Assembly: GCA_017991315.1 (NCBI GenBank)
Contig: JAGOQS010000001.1
Span: 682,001-746,000, forward strand
Direction: 5' to 3'
From: Ferrovibrio sp.
GTDB taxonomy: Bacteria; Pseudomonadota; Alphaproteobacteria; Ferrovibrionales; Ferrovibrionaceae
DNA length: 64,000 bases
Position numbers and translations under genes: made by a program. Shown here piece by piece: positions 31,801-40,748 of the stretch. The number at the start of each line of letters is the position of its first letter. Within the stretch, counting starts at the first letter, position 1. Under the pieces are notes generated by a model. It did no database searches. It saw only the letters and a list, made by a program, of their open reading frames with translations, and was not told the DNA's origin.

Positions 31801-33961
31801 TGACGTGCGGGCCAAGGGCGAGGAACTCTCAAAGGATCTGACCTCTTTCCTGGTCGACGGCTTCGTCAACGCCCAGGCGGGCGGGAAGTCGATGTTCGAC
31901 AATCTCTGGTCCGCCGCCACCGCCGGCATGAAGCGCTTCTTCGCCAGCATGATCGCCGAGGCCGCGCGGGTGAATTTCGTGCAGCCGATCGCGAATGGCG
32001 TGGTGTCGCAATTCTCCCGCGCCTTTGGCATCGTCAGCCCCGGTGGCTCGCCGGCCGGCAGCAGCGGTCTTGCCATGGGCTTCGGCCCGCTGGCGGGCCT
32101 CGGCAACATGGGAGGCCTTGGCGCCGACAACTTCGCCGGCCAGACCCCCGGCAGCTATGGTCCCTTTGCTCCGAACGCGGCCAATAGCTTCTCACCTCTT
32201 GGTGCCCTCGGCGCTGCCTTGGCGGCAGCCGGCGCCGGCTATGGCCTGCAGCAGGCCACCGGCTCCAAGGCGCTGGGTGCGCTGGGTGGCGCCGGCACCG
32301 GCGCGCTTACCGGCTACATGCTGGCCGGCCCCTGGGGCGCGGCGGCGGGCGGCCTGGCTGGGCTGCTGGGTGGCCTGTTCGGCAACACCTCCAAGTCGGT
32401 GGGGCCGAATTCTGGGGCCTACGGTTATTTCACTTCTACCGGCAGCCTCACGGGCATCGGTTCAGGGGCCGACAATGGTGGCTCGACCGGCGGCGTGCTT
32501 GACCTGCTGAATAAGACCAGCACCGCCTTGCAGACACTGGCCACCGCCACCGGCGCCACGATCAACAGCGGCGTCTCGGTCAGCTATGGCAGTTTCGCGA
32601 GCGGAATTCAGGCCGGTGTTTATGACCCGACCACGCGGCAGTATCTCGGTGGACTCGGGCCGGGCACCGGTGTGGGCCAGGATGCCGAGGCCGCCGCCAC
32701 CCGCGTAGTACGCGCCATCCTAGGCGAGGGCAGCGCCGGCATCAGCGCCGAGATCAAGCTGGCGCTCGCCAACAGCAAGGCCACCACACTCGAGGGTCTG
32801 GGCAGCGATGTCGAATTCGCCCGCAGCTTCGAGGCCTCGATCCGCAGTCTCACCGCCGGCGTAGCCGATCTCGCAGCCAATGCCGAGACGGCGGCGCGCG
32901 ACGAGGTCGCGGCCCTCACCGCCAGCCTGGTGGAATTCAAGCGCCGGACCCGCGAACTTGGCCTTGACATCACCGGTGCCGATACCGCGGCGCAGGAAGC
33001 GGTGAAGGTCTATCTCGGGCTCAAGGACAGCAGCCAAGCCGCGAGCCGCGCCGAGGCTGAATTGGCGGCTTTGCGGGGCAAGTCGGCGGCGGCTGCAGAC
33101 CTCCTCAAGGCCGTGGGCCTGGATCCCGCGCTCGCCGCCCTGGTCGAGGCCAATGGCATCGCGGCCCTGATCAAAACCGCAAACGACAATGTCGCCGCCG
33201 AACTCCGAGCCATGACCGATCCGCTCGGTGCGCAGCTTGACCAGCTCGAAGCGCAGCGCCGCGAGGCCGTCGAATACGCCGCGAAGATCGGGGCCGATGT
33301 GAACCTGGTCGAGCAGCTCTATGGCGCCAAGCGCGTGCAGCTGGTCGAGCAGGCCAATGCCGCCATCATCGCTTCGACCAAATCGGCCAACGAAGCCATC
33401 ACGGCGTACCTCTATGGCAATGCCGTCACTGATCCGAGCCTCACCGCCGCCCAGCGATTCACCGCTGCCCAGGGCCAGTTCGCCGAAACCCTGACTCTGG
33501 CCCGCGCCGGTGACACCGATGCGCGCGGCCGTGCCGCCCAGGCCGCCGAACAGCTTCGCGCCGCGGCGGCCGACCAGTACGGCACCGCGACCCTCGATTA
33601 CGCGACGGTGCGCGACCTGATCCGCAGCCAGCTGACGCAACTGCTTGATGTCCCGGGCTACGCCTCCGGCACCCCCTATGCGCCGGGCGGCTGGTCGCTG
33701 CTCGGCGAGCAGGGGCCCGAATACGCCTACATTCCGCGTGGCACCACCGTGTTGCCCGCCCATGTCTCGGCCAACCTGATGGCGGGTGGTGGCGCCGATA
33801 TGAGCCAGGTGACGGCGCTGCTGACCCAGATCCTCGCCATGCAGCGGGAGACCGCTGCCCAGGTGGCCGGTCTGAAGCAGGCTCGTCTCGAAGCCAACCG
33901 CGATAACCAGGCCGCGCGGGATCGGCTTGAGAATGCGGAACTCGCACGGAGGCGCGCCTGA
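28829..33961 (+). CDS. tail tape measure protein
   Basis: 1710 residues. The N-terminal third is coiled coil (YEAQARFEAGQTRIQRQFEQ). At about 250-290 is the TMP_2-type region IANLGQQIQDVGVQLAGGQN with PFLILAQQGPQAAYAVGGFA, then hydrophobic helices. Residues about 700-840 hold repeats of about 68 residues keyed by AEAYAISEAAG / AEAYSISEAAG. Residues about 1130-1190 form a glycine-zipper membrane segment (LGALGGAGTGALTGYMLAGP). Near the end is GWSLLGEQGPEYAYIP. It sets tail length and may help DNA cross the membrane. At 0.15 nm per residue the tail would be about 250 nm. Confidence 0.93.
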   Translation: MTVALSSLRVEADLPGAQRFAGDAAGVAQGLDKVGAAAAGAARGVETTERVLAAGAGSFERLRRSLDSSYEAQARFEAGQTRIQRQFEQGRISLADSERLLGLLKRRYDDQVAAIDRATEAQRRNALQVAAARAEQQALLQASWSSQGQAIANRFAGVNDNRTDTAARMADFEAAARAADQLRARYVPLVAEQQRYLLSLREIREAQAAGILTQAQAAAAIERTKVNFAAQVASINASKTAAETHTGAVKLQAHQIANLGQQIQDVGVQLAGGQNPFLILAQQGPQAAYAVGGFANLAKLALSFVTPLNVALGALAVTGGIVTLRALDLSSETRAAGVAIRAMGRDADFTTGRFNALVERMRDLGVSKDDARAALTAGLRNPLAGSADLQRAATLAPDFAAGFGTDISTATKALIELGTGGYAAIKKLDEAYNFLEPEQLRQIRLLSEQGRQAEATALAYQVLGDRIRGLANDSMSGGGQAWLNFKRGFEDASTWAANLSLVAFSVTQLGKAMSELANNNYLKAIGELPLFKWMANGFGFSSSAGAGAGASGPSAVSVLLADIARIETALKDAKLPGQRMGLETALAVARRKYTDMSVAAVAGEGGSYGPPAALQAAEAGGYTSSGAQKAAVSYVNDITDAYKRQLPVLQAAANARDVMRAKIAAEIEATQKGAVGKEREAIIALRVREVTDQQAVSYRDATAGLNLQIDGLGRVAEAYAISEAAGKQAEARLQAEQEHRTNASVSIEGQTRRLILLAQAQDRIAAARQGRDLDQQASGLRLVAEAYSISEAAGRAMEIQVRAEADASANAEINAAKHAQRLQEVAAAQDRIAGSKAVADMRLQADAAQRLTVAARGGAEASQEAQRLLEVEAFERQRVAAAGDVMTDKIREMVAAYDAESARRLRAQQDLQRETALRNAGREATLAAAQAQAAAISNPAERRAAELAIERQRELNRLSDQYGDLMSRQAQQELAFWDAAAQSREMTRFWDDVRAKGEELSKDLTSFLVDGFVNAQAGGKSMFDNLWSAATAGMKRFFASMIAEAARVNFVQPIANGVVSQFSRAFGIVSPGGSPAGSSGLAMGFGPLAGLGNMGGLGADNFAGQTPGSYGPFAPNAANSFSPLGALGAALAAAGAGYGLQQATGSKALGALGGAGTGALTGYMLAGPWGAAAGGLAGLLGGLFGNTSKSVGPNSGAYGYFTSTGSLTGIGSGADNGGSTGGVLDLLNKTSTALQTLATATGATINSGVSVSYGSFASGIQAGVYDPTTRQYLGGLGPGTGVGQDAEAAATRVVRAILGEGSAGISAEIKLALANSKATTLEGLGSDVEFARSFEASIRSLTAGVADLAANAETAARDEVAALTASLVEFKRRTRELGLDITGADTAAQEAVKVYLGLKDSSQAASRAEAELAALRGKSAAAADLLKAVGLDPALAALVEANGIAALIKTANDNVAAELRAMTDPLGAQLDQLEAQRREAVEYAAKIGADVNLVEQLYGAKRVQLVEQANAAIIASTKSANEAITAYLYGNAVTDPSLTAAQRFTAAQGQFAETLTLARAGDTDARGRAAQAAEQLRAAAADQYGTATLDYATVRDLIRSQLTQLLDVPGYASGTPYAPGGWSLLGEQGPEYAYIPRGTTVLPAHVSANLMAGGGADMSQVTALLTQILAMQRETAAQVAGLKQARLEANRDNQAARDRLENAELARRRA

Positions 33962-35613
33962 TGTCGGCCTTCACCGATTTCTGCGACTCCATCGAGCCGC
34001 GCGCCGCCGTCTACCTGCTGGAGGTGAATATCTACTCCGCGGGCCTGCCGCGCGGTGGCCTGCTGCCGATCTGGAATCGCGTGCCGTGGAACACGCTGCC
34101 CTTCGGCAGCCCCTATATCGCGGGCGAGACCACGAAGCGGCTTGCCTCGCGCGGCGGCTACACCACCCATGCCAGCGATACGCCGGCGGTGGAGAACTAC
34201 CTTGGGCTCCTCGAAGGCCTGCCCACCATGAACCGGCAACTGCCCCTGAGCCCGCTCTCATCCCGCATGCTGGCATCGAGCGTCGGCCGCATCTCGCTCG
34301 CGAACCGTGGCGGCGATCTCACCTCATCATTCAATGCCGGAGGCATCGATGGCCGCGATGTGGTGCTGCGCGTCGGTGATCCGGCCTGGCCGCTCTCGGA
34401 TTTCGGGATCGTGATGGCCGGTGCAGGCGTGGCCTGGTGGGAGGAGTCCGCAGGCGCCTTCCTGGAACTGCGCGACCGCACCTATCGTTTGGCCCGCACG
34501 CTCCAAAACGAGACCTATGCCGGGACGGGCGGTTACGAGGGCGGGGCCGATCTCGCGGGCCAATGCCGACCGCTCTGCTTCGGCCTGCGCCGCAATGTCC
34601 TGGGTGTCGCGGTTGACCGCCCCAACGGCATCTACCAGTTCCACGTCCGGCAGATACAGGCCTTCGACAAGGTACTGGTCAGGGCTGCCGAGATCACGTT
34701 CGACACCAACGATTATCCTACCTACGCCGCGCTGCTGGCCGCCTCGGTGACCCCGGGATATTACGCGACCTGCAAGTCGCTCGGCCTGATCAAGCTCGGC
34801 GCCCAGGCCGATGGCCAGGTCACGGCGGATCTGCGCGGCGATGCCCAGGGTGGATATGTCGCGACCGCCGCCGGCATCGTGCAGCGCCTCATCGAGGACT
34901 TCACCGACAGCCAGGCCGGCGATATCGACACGACGGCATTCTCCGACTTCGCCGCTGCCGAGCCCGCGACCATCGGCTGGTGCCGCGGGACTGAGAAGAT
35001 CAATGCCGATGAGGCCATCACCGAGATCGTCAATGGCGTGCAGGGCTATTGGGGCGGCTCGCGCGCCGGCAAATATACCATCGGCGCCCTGCGCGCACCC
35101 TCGGCGCTGGATGCCGATTTCGATCTCACGGAAGGCGTCGAGATCACCTCACTGGTCAAGCTGCCGCCATCGAGCGAAGTGGAGACGCCGCCCTACCGGG
35201 TCCAGATCGGCTACGCGCAGAGCAACACCGTGCAGCCCGGCGACGGCCTGTCGGGCAGCGCCATCGCAGCGCAGCTGGATTTCATCAAGCAGGAATTCCG
35301 CTATGCGGTCGCCGGCAATCCAGTGATCCAGGCCAAGTATCGCAACGCCCAGGATTGGAAGCTGCCCGGCCTCTATGCCGAGTATGCCGACGCGCTGGCC
35401 AAGGCGACCGCGCTGTTCAACGAGTTCAGCCCTGGGGTGCCGCTCTACAAGGGCGCGATGGCCTGCCGCCGCGCATGGCGTCTCGATCTCGGTATGGGTG
35501 GTCGCCTAACCAGCGGCCCGCGCGGGCTTGTCTCGGCCCCGGCACGCATTGTCGGCATCAACGAGTTTCCCGGCCAGAACCAGGCCATTGTGACTTTCTG
35601 GGTGGCCCCATGA
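33961..35613 (+). CDS. tail tip / baseplate hub protein
   Basis: 550 residues. MSAFTDFCDSIEPRAAVYLL starts directly at the tape measure stop (TGATG). VYLLEVNIYSAGLPRGGLLP and GYWGGSRAGKYTIGALRAPS are distinctive, and the C-terminal part (PARIVGINEFPGQNQAIVTF) resembles tail tip proteins that follow the tape measure in siphophages. Equivalent to distal tail or hub proteins by position; exact family not identified. Confidence 0.68.
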   Translation: MSAFTDFCDSIEPRAAVYLLEVNIYSAGLPRGGLLPIWNRVPWNTLPFGSPYIAGETTKRLASRGGYTTHASDTPAVENYLGLLEGLPTMNRQLPLSPLSSRMLASSVGRISLANRGGDLTSSFNAGGIDGRDVVLRVGDPAWPLSDFGIVMAGAGVAWWEESAGAFLELRDRTYRLARTLQNETYAGTGGYEGGADLAGQCRPLCFGLRRNVLGVAVDRPNGIYQFHVRQIQAFDKVLVRAAEITFDTNDYPTYAALLAASVTPGYYATCKSLGLIKLGAQADGQVTADLRGDAQGGYVATAAGIVQRLIEDFTDSQAGDIDTTAFSDFAAAEPATIGWCRGTEKINADEAITEIVNGVQGYWGGSRAGKYTIGALRAPSALDADFDLTEGVEITSLVKLPPSSEVETPPYRVQIGYAQSNTVQPGDGLSGSAIAAQLDFIKQEFRYAVAGNPVIQAKYRNAQDWKLPGLYAEYADALAKATALFNEFSPGVPLYKGAMACRRAWRLDLGMGGRLTSGPRGLVSAPARIVGINEFPGQNQAIVTFWVAP

Positions 35614-36377
35614 GCAACGGCGCGCTCTCCTGGATCAACCACATCGCCACCGCGACTCTAACAACCAACGATCAGGCCCTGCCGGGCGGCGCGGTGACGA
35701 ACCTCGCCGTGCGGCGCCTCATGAAGGCCTGGCGCACCACCGGCAGCACGGCGTATTTCCGCGCTGACTTCGGTTCGGTGAAGCCGGTGCAGGTCCTGGG
35801 CCTGTTCGGCGCCACCTACAATGCAGCCGCTACGATCAGGTGGCGTCTGGATGCCGATACACCGGGCGGCTCCGATGAACTGAACGTCACGGCCGTCGCC
35901 GATATGGCGGAAGGCTATGGCCAGACGGTGCGCTGGCTGCCGACGCCGGTGAATGCCCGTTATCTCGAGATCCAGATTACCTCGTCGGCGCCCTTCGCCG
36001 TGGGCCAGGCCTGGACCGGGCCGGCATGGGTGCCGGGTCGCAATTTCTCCTGGGGCGCCGCGCGGCAATGGGTCGATACCAGCCGGGTCACGGGTGACAG
36101 CGAGGAGAATGTCTCCGGCGTGGTCGATATCGAGCAGGGCGTGATGTTGCGCGAGCGCAACTTCGGCTTCAACTGGCTCTCGGAAGCGGATTCCTGGATT
36201 GCGGACGAGATGATCCGGCAGACCGGTCGCTTCGGGCAGATCCTGTTCCTCCCCAATCCCACCGGTACCTACCTGCAGCGTGAAGCATTGCTGGGCCGCC
36301 AGACGGTCATCGATGCCATCACCGATCCCGCTTTCGATATCCACGCAACGGCGTTCCGCCTCCGGGAGGACAAGTAA
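35610..36377 (+). CDS. tail tip protein
   Basis: 255 residues from ATG 35610 (overlap ATGA). Beta-rich, with ARYLEIQITSSAPFAVGQAW, RNFSWGAARQWVDTSRVTGD and a late SWIADEMIRQTGRFGQILFL region. The carbohydrate-binding-like N-terminal part (GGAVTNLAVRRLMKAWRTTG) suggests an adhesion or tip-attachment role. The assignment is by position. Confidence 0.6.
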   Translation: MSNGALSWINHIATATLTTNDQALPGGAVTNLAVRRLMKAWRTTGSTAYFRADFGSVKPVQVLGLFGATYNAAATIRWRLDADTPGGSDELNVTAVADMAEGYGQTVRWLPTPVNARYLEIQITSSAPFAVGQAWTGPAWVPGRNFSWGAARQWVDTSRVTGDSEENVSGVVDIEQGVMLRERNFGFNWLSEADSWIADEMIRQTGRFGQILFLPNPTGTYLQREALLGRQTVIDAITDPAFDIHATAFRLREDK

Positions 36378-37987
36378 TGTTCGGCCGCAAGATCTGGGAG
36401 ACCACGTCCTCGCCCGGCACCGGCACCATTACGCTGCTGGGGGCCAACCCCGGTTATCTGCGTTGCCGCGACATGAAGCCGGGCGCGACCAGCTTCCGGG
36501 CCTGCTGGCAGATCGACAATGAGACCGACACCGAGGTTTTCATCGGCACCCTGACCCTTGGCACGCCCGATACGCTGACCCGTGACACGGTGCTGATGAG
36601 CACCAATGGCGGCGCCAAGATCAACGCCGTGGGGACCTTCTCGGTTTTCTCGCCAATCGACATCATCCAGGCCTTGCCGCGCGTCAACCAGCAGGCAGGT
36701 GCCTATTCGGTGGTGGCCGAGGATTATAACTCGGTGATCGAATACACTGGCACCGGCGATGTCACTTTCACCGTGCCCGATGTTGCGACCCTCGTGCCGG
36801 GATTCTTCTTCACGCTCAAACATGCCGGCACGGCGGGCAGCGTCACCCTCGACCCCTCGGGCTCACAGCTCTACGAGGGGCAGGGCACGGTGGTGCTGCG
36901 GCCCGGCATGTCGATCCAGCCGGTCTCTACCGCCACGGGATGGCGTGAGCGCGGCAATATCGGCTATCTGCCTGCGCTGGTGAACTGGACCGGTAAGACC
37001 ATCCAGGCCGCGACGCTGCTCAACGCACTTCTGAACGGCACGGTCTATGGCAGCGCCATCGGCATCGGGCCGGAGCAGCTTGTGGTCAATCGCAATCTCG
37101 GCCCGCTGGCCTATGCCGGCACCATTGATGCCGGCGATCTGCGCGGCACCGCTAACCGCATCATGGTCACGGATGGCAGCGGCATTGGCACAGAGGGGAC
37201 GGTGGCGGGCGGCCTGGCGCTTTCCGCCGGCGTGCTGACCGGCACTGTGCTGCGCGGCCATATCGATGGCCTGACGCTCTCAAACAATGTCAGCGATGCC
37301 AATAACGATATCGATATCGCGGCTGGCCAGGCGGCCGATGATGGTGCCGCCGCCTATCTCTCGCTCGGCGCCACGCTGACCAAGCGGCTCGATGCCGCCT
37401 GGGCTGTCGGCAGTGGCAATGGAGGCATCGATACCGGCAGCAAAGCGAACTCCACTTGGTATCACCTCTGGCTGATCCAGCGACCCGACACCGGCGTGGT
37501 AGACGCGCTGTTTTCGACCAGTGCCACGGCGCCGACGATGCCGGCGAATTATACCCGCAAGCGCCGCATCGGTGCCGTGCTGACTGATGGCAGTGGCAAC
37601 ATTCGCGCCTTCACCCAGATCGGCGATAGCTTCCATCTCAACACTGCGCTCGGTACCACCGCCTCGTTCGGTACGACAGCCACCGACATCACTCTGGCCG
37701 GAGTGCCCACGGGCGTGTCTGTGATCGCGCTGCTTGACCTGGCGCTGCAGAGCGATGTCAGCGCCTATTCGGTGCGCGTTTATTCCAAGGTGCAGGCCGA
37801 TACCGCACCGAGCGGCACTGCCGTGCCGGGCATGACTCTTTACAAGCCGGCTAGCGCCAACGCCGCTGCCTACAAGGAAATCTGGACCGATACGTCGGGT
37901 CGCATCCGCGCCGTGGCGTCGGCCACCATCACCAACCTGATCTGCAGCGTGAATGGCTGGCGCGATCCGCGCGGCCGGAATCTTTGA
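36377..37987 (+). CDS. tail fibre / receptor-binding protein candidate
   Basis: 536 residues. The N-terminal part (MFGRKIWETTSSPGTGTITL) is followed by YNSVIEYTGTGDVTFTVPDV, a repeat-rich shaft, and a C-terminal domain with ASFGTTATDITLAGVPTGVS and ICSVNGWRDPRGRNL. Polar, glycine- and threonine-rich composition fits a fibre. GGGAGG precedes the start. Confidence 0.65.
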   Translation: MFGRKIWETTSSPGTGTITLLGANPGYLRCRDMKPGATSFRACWQIDNETDTEVFIGTLTLGTPDTLTRDTVLMSTNGGAKINAVGTFSVFSPIDIIQALPRVNQQAGAYSVVAEDYNSVIEYTGTGDVTFTVPDVATLVPGFFFTLKHAGTAGSVTLDPSGSQLYEGQGTVVLRPGMSIQPVSTATGWRERGNIGYLPALVNWTGKTIQAATLLNALLNGTVYGSAIGIGPEQLVVNRNLGPLAYAGTIDAGDLRGTANRIMVTDGSGIGTEGTVAGGLALSAGVLTGTVLRGHIDGLTLSNNVSDANNDIDIAAGQAADDGAAAYLSLGATLTKRLDAAWAVGSGNGGIDTGSKANSTWYHLWLIQRPDTGVVDALFSTSATAPTMPANYTRKRRIGAVLTDGSGNIRAFTQIGDSFHLNTALGTTASFGTTATDITLAGVPTGVSVIALLDLALQSDVSAYSVRVYSKVQADTAPSGTAVPGMTLYKPASANAAAYKEIWTDTSGRIRAVASATITNLICSVNGWRDPRGRNL

Positions 37988-37996
37988 GGCCTAGCC

Positions 37997-39223
37997 ATGA
38001 GCACGAACGATCCAAGCCTCAATCTTATCTTCAAGCGGTGGCGCGAGAACGCCAAGGGCTACGGCGTGGCGGATCTGTTCAGCCGTGCCACCGGCGCGCA
38101 GGGCATGACGCCCACCGGCCTGCTGCAATCCGTGGCAGCCGGCGTGGCGCGGCACAGCTACGATCCCGTGACACTGGCCTATCAAGGGTTTCTGCCCGAG
38201 GCCGCCAGCACGCAGTTGGCCCTCGACACCGAGGATTTCGGTGGCGGCGCCTGGTCGAGCAGCAATACCAGCCTGACCGCGAATTCCCTCGCGGCGCCGA
38301 ACGGCACGGTGACGGCGGATACCATCACCGATACCGCCTCGGGCGCCTATGGCTATCGCGCGCAGTCCTTCACCGTGGCCAATGATTCGCTGGCCCACAC
38401 CGCGAGTACTTTCTTCCATGCAGGCACCTCGACCAAGCCGGGCATCACGCTGCTGCTGAGTGGCGGCTCGTCGATCTATGTCGATGCCGCCTTCGACCTC
38501 GCCACTGGCACCGCTTCGATTTCCGGCCCGGGCACCGGCGTGGCGCGGATGCAATACTGGGGCGCCGGCTGGTGGCGCTGCCTGGCGCGGCTGCTCAACA
38601 ACTCTACCGGCAACACCACGCTGCAGGCCCGCGTGCTGCCGGCGGTGAATGCCGCAGCCGATGTCACCAGCGTCTATGCCTGGGGCTTCAACCTCACAAA
38701 ATCCAGCACGTTGTTTTCCTACATGCCGGCCACCAGCGGCACCGTGACGCGCAACGCCGACACACTGACGACGGCGCTGACCACCGCTAACTTCAACCCG
38801 CTGGAAGGGACCATGCTGTTCGAGGGTCTCGTACCGGAAACCAGTGGCGTGCGCGTGCCCTTCCTGCTCGGCTCGAACTCCAGCAGTACCAACTACATCG
38901 CGCTTTATGTCAACGGCAGCAGCGCTGGCGCCGATGTCTCGGCCGGCGGTCCATCGATCTTCAACCCGACGCTCGCCACCGGCCTGGTTGAGGGCGCGCC
39001 GATCTGCCTGGCGCTGGCCTACAAGGCGGGTGACTTCGCCGCCATCGCGCGCGGCGGCACTCTGCTAACGCAGGCCAGCGGCGCGCTGCCCAGCCCATCG
39101 GTGTTCAACACCGCCTATCACGGCTCATCGCTCGCCGGGCAGCATTATGGCGCGCCGATGCTGCGCAACCAGTATTGGCCGGTTCGTTTCAGCGATGCCG
39201 ATCTTGCGCGGCTGGTGCTTTGA
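37997..39223 (+). CDS. tail spike/fibre protein with carbohydrate-binding-like region
   Basis: 408 residues. FLPEAASTQLALDTEDFGGG, followed by TVTADTITDTASGAYGYRAQ and GWWRCLARLLNNSTGNTTLQ, is typical of phage fibre proteins with a carbohydrate-binding-module-like fold. A second beta domain (MLFEGLVPETSGVRVPFLLG, laminin-G-like) ends the protein. Likely host surface recognition. No chaperone gene follows, but a 130-residue protein at 39237 could help. Confidence 0.68.
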   Translation: MSTNDPSLNLIFKRWRENAKGYGVADLFSRATGAQGMTPTGLLQSVAAGVARHSYDPVTLAYQGFLPEAASTQLALDTEDFGGGAWSSSNTSLTANSLAAPNGTVTADTITDTASGAYGYRAQSFTVANDSLAHTASTFFHAGTSTKPGITLLLSGGSSIYVDAAFDLATGTASISGPGTGVARMQYWGAGWWRCLARLLNNSTGNTTLQARVLPAVNAAADVTSVYAWGFNLTKSSTLFSYMPATSGTVTRNADTLTTALTTANFNPLEGTMLFEGLVPETSGVRVPFLLGSNSSSTNYIALYVNGSSAGADVSAGGPSIFNPTLATGLVEGAPICLALAYKAGDFAAIARGGTLLTQASGALPSPSVFNTAYHGSSLAGQHYGAPMLRNQYWPVRFSDADLARLVL

Positions 39224-39236
39224 GGGGAGGGGTAAA

Positions 39237-39629
39237 ATGACACTGTCACCGGGGGCGACGCCCGAACCGATCTGGCTGCGCGCTGCCGATGAGGCGGCGG
39301 CGGTGGCGGCATTGCCGATGCTGCGTGATGCCGAGACGGGCGATTGGCGCTGCGAGCTCGGCCATCTCGGCTATCTCGATATCATCGAGGCTATCGAGGT
39401 AGTGCCGGCTGTGTTCGACGAAGACGGCAACCTTGTGACGCCCGCTGAACTGGTGCCGGGCTGGCATGCCAATTTCTATCTCGGGAATCCGGCTTTGCCC
39501 GAGGCGGTGGCGCTGGCTGAAACCGTGGCCGCGAGCGGGCTGGCCATCGCGCGGCCCAACAAGCCGGCGCGCGTGCAGGCCGGCTATGTGGTGCCGCAAA
39601 GTGAGGGGTCGGAAGAAGAGGGGGCGTGA
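39237..39629 (+). CDS. tail-module protein, possible fibre assembly factor
   Basis: 130 residues from ATG 39237, preceded by GAGGGGAGGGG. WRCELGHLGYLDIIEAIEVV and GWHANFYLGNPALPEAVALA; acidic end. Located directly after the fibre gene where assembly proteins commonly lie. No family assigned. Confidence 0.55.
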   Translation: MTLSPGATPEPIWLRAADEAAAVAALPMLRDAETGDWRCELGHLGYLDIIEAIEVVPAVFDEDGNLVTPAELVPGWHANFYLGNPALPEAVALAETVAASGLAIARPNKPARVQAGYVVPQSEGSEEEGA

Positions 39630-39922
39630 TGGAGATGACGTGGATGCAATTCATCCAGCTGGCAGCGCTTCCCGCGCTCGGTGGCCTGTGGTGGTACGCG
39701 CGCCAGGCGCATGAGCGGGCAGAGGCGGCGCGGGCGGTGGCGGAAGAGAAAGCCGCGAAAGTTCTGGCGGAACTCAATGCCTACAAGCTTCAGGCAGCGA
39801 AAGAATTCGCCACCATCGGCTATCTGAAGGATGTCGAACTGCGAATGCTTTCGGCGATGAACGAGATCAAGGACGCGGTGAAGGAAATCAGCCGGCATAT
39901 GCGCCACCAGGCCGGCGAATAG
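39629..39922 (+). CDS. membrane protein with coiled coil, lysis-module
   Basis: 97 residues from ATG 39629. An N-terminal membrane segment (FIQLAALPALGGLWWYARQA) is followed by a charged coiled coil (RAEAARAVAEEKAAKVLAEL). Proteins of this layout occur in phage lysis cassettes, sometimes as holin accessories. Function inferred from position; not certain. Confidence 0.55.
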   Translation: MEMTWMQFIQLAALPALGGLWWYARQAHERAEAARAVAEEKAAKVLAELNAYKLQAAKEFATIGYLKDVELRMLSAMNEIKDAVKEISRHMRHQAGE

Positions 39923-39944
39923 AGCAACAAGAAGGAGACCTGCC

Positions 39945-40748
39945 ATGGATTGGATCGTCATTCTCAGTGGTTCGATGAAACTCACCTTCGCCGCTGTGGC
40001 CGTGCTGATGCTGGTGCAGCTGCTCGGGTTGTTCGATCAGCGCATCGCGGCGCGCATCAAGGCGGGCGAGGAAACGCCGTTTCTCAAAGCCTGGAGCGGC
40101 ATGCTGGCGGAGCCGCGCGCCGTGGCGCTGTATCTGGGCTTGAGGATCCTGGCCTGCGCGCATCTGATCGGCATGGTGATGGCGATGCTGCTGCTGGCCA
40201 TCGTGATCGCACCGCGCGGCGCCACGGCCGCGCCGATGTTTGCCAAGACCTATGACCGCGCCATCGAGCGCGCGGCGGCGGCCTATCTGCCCGGCGTGCC
40301 GTGGCGTCTCTACAAGGCGCAGCTCTACCAGGAGAGCCGGCTTGATCCTGCGGCGCGCAGCCCGGCCGGCGCGGAAGGCCTGGCGCAGTTCATTCCGGCG
40401 ACCTGGGTGGAGATCAGCCGCGCCATGGGCGTGCAGGCGGTGGATCGCCGCCTGGCCGAGCCGAGCATCCAGGCCGGCGCCTATTACATGGCGCGGCTGC
40501 GCGGTCAGTGGCGCGGCGCCCATATAGCCGGGGGGCGGCCCGAGCGCGATCGCCACGATCTGGCACTGGCCAGCTACAATGCCGGCATCGGCCATATCCT
40601 GGCAGCGCAGCGGCTCTGCGGGGACCCGCCGCTCTACGAACCCATCATGGCCTGTCTGCCGCGCGTCACCGGCCGGCATGCGGCGGAGACGCTGGGCTAT
40701 GCCCCGGCGATCCGGCGCTGGCATGCCGCGATGGAGGCGCAGCGATGA
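39945..40748 (+). CDS. membrane-anchored lytic transglycosylase (endolysin)
   Basis: 267 residues, AAGGAG before ATG 39945. Two hydrophobic segments (LTFAAVAVLMLVQLLGLFDQ and ACAHLIGMVMAMLLLAIVIA) precede an SLT-type lytic transglycosylase domain starting about residue 100: LYKAQLYQESRLDPAARSPA with catalytic Glu130, AEGLAQFIPATW, and LALASYNAGIGHI. It should cleave peptidoglycan between MurNAc and GlcNAc. The fused membrane part may deliver it across the membrane or act as a holin. Confidence 0.85.
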   Translation: MDWIVILSGSMKLTFAAVAVLMLVQLLGLFDQRIAARIKAGEETPFLKAWSGMLAEPRAVALYLGLRILACAHLIGMVMAMLLLAIVIAPRGATAAPMFAKTYDRAIERAAAAYLPGVPWRLYKAQLYQESRLDPAARSPAGAEGLAQFIPATWVEISRAMGVQAVDRRLAEPSIQAGAYYMARLRGQWRGAHIAGGRPERDRHDLALASYNAGIGHILAAQRLCGDPPLYEPIMACLPRVTGRHAAETLGYAPAIRRWHAAMEAQR

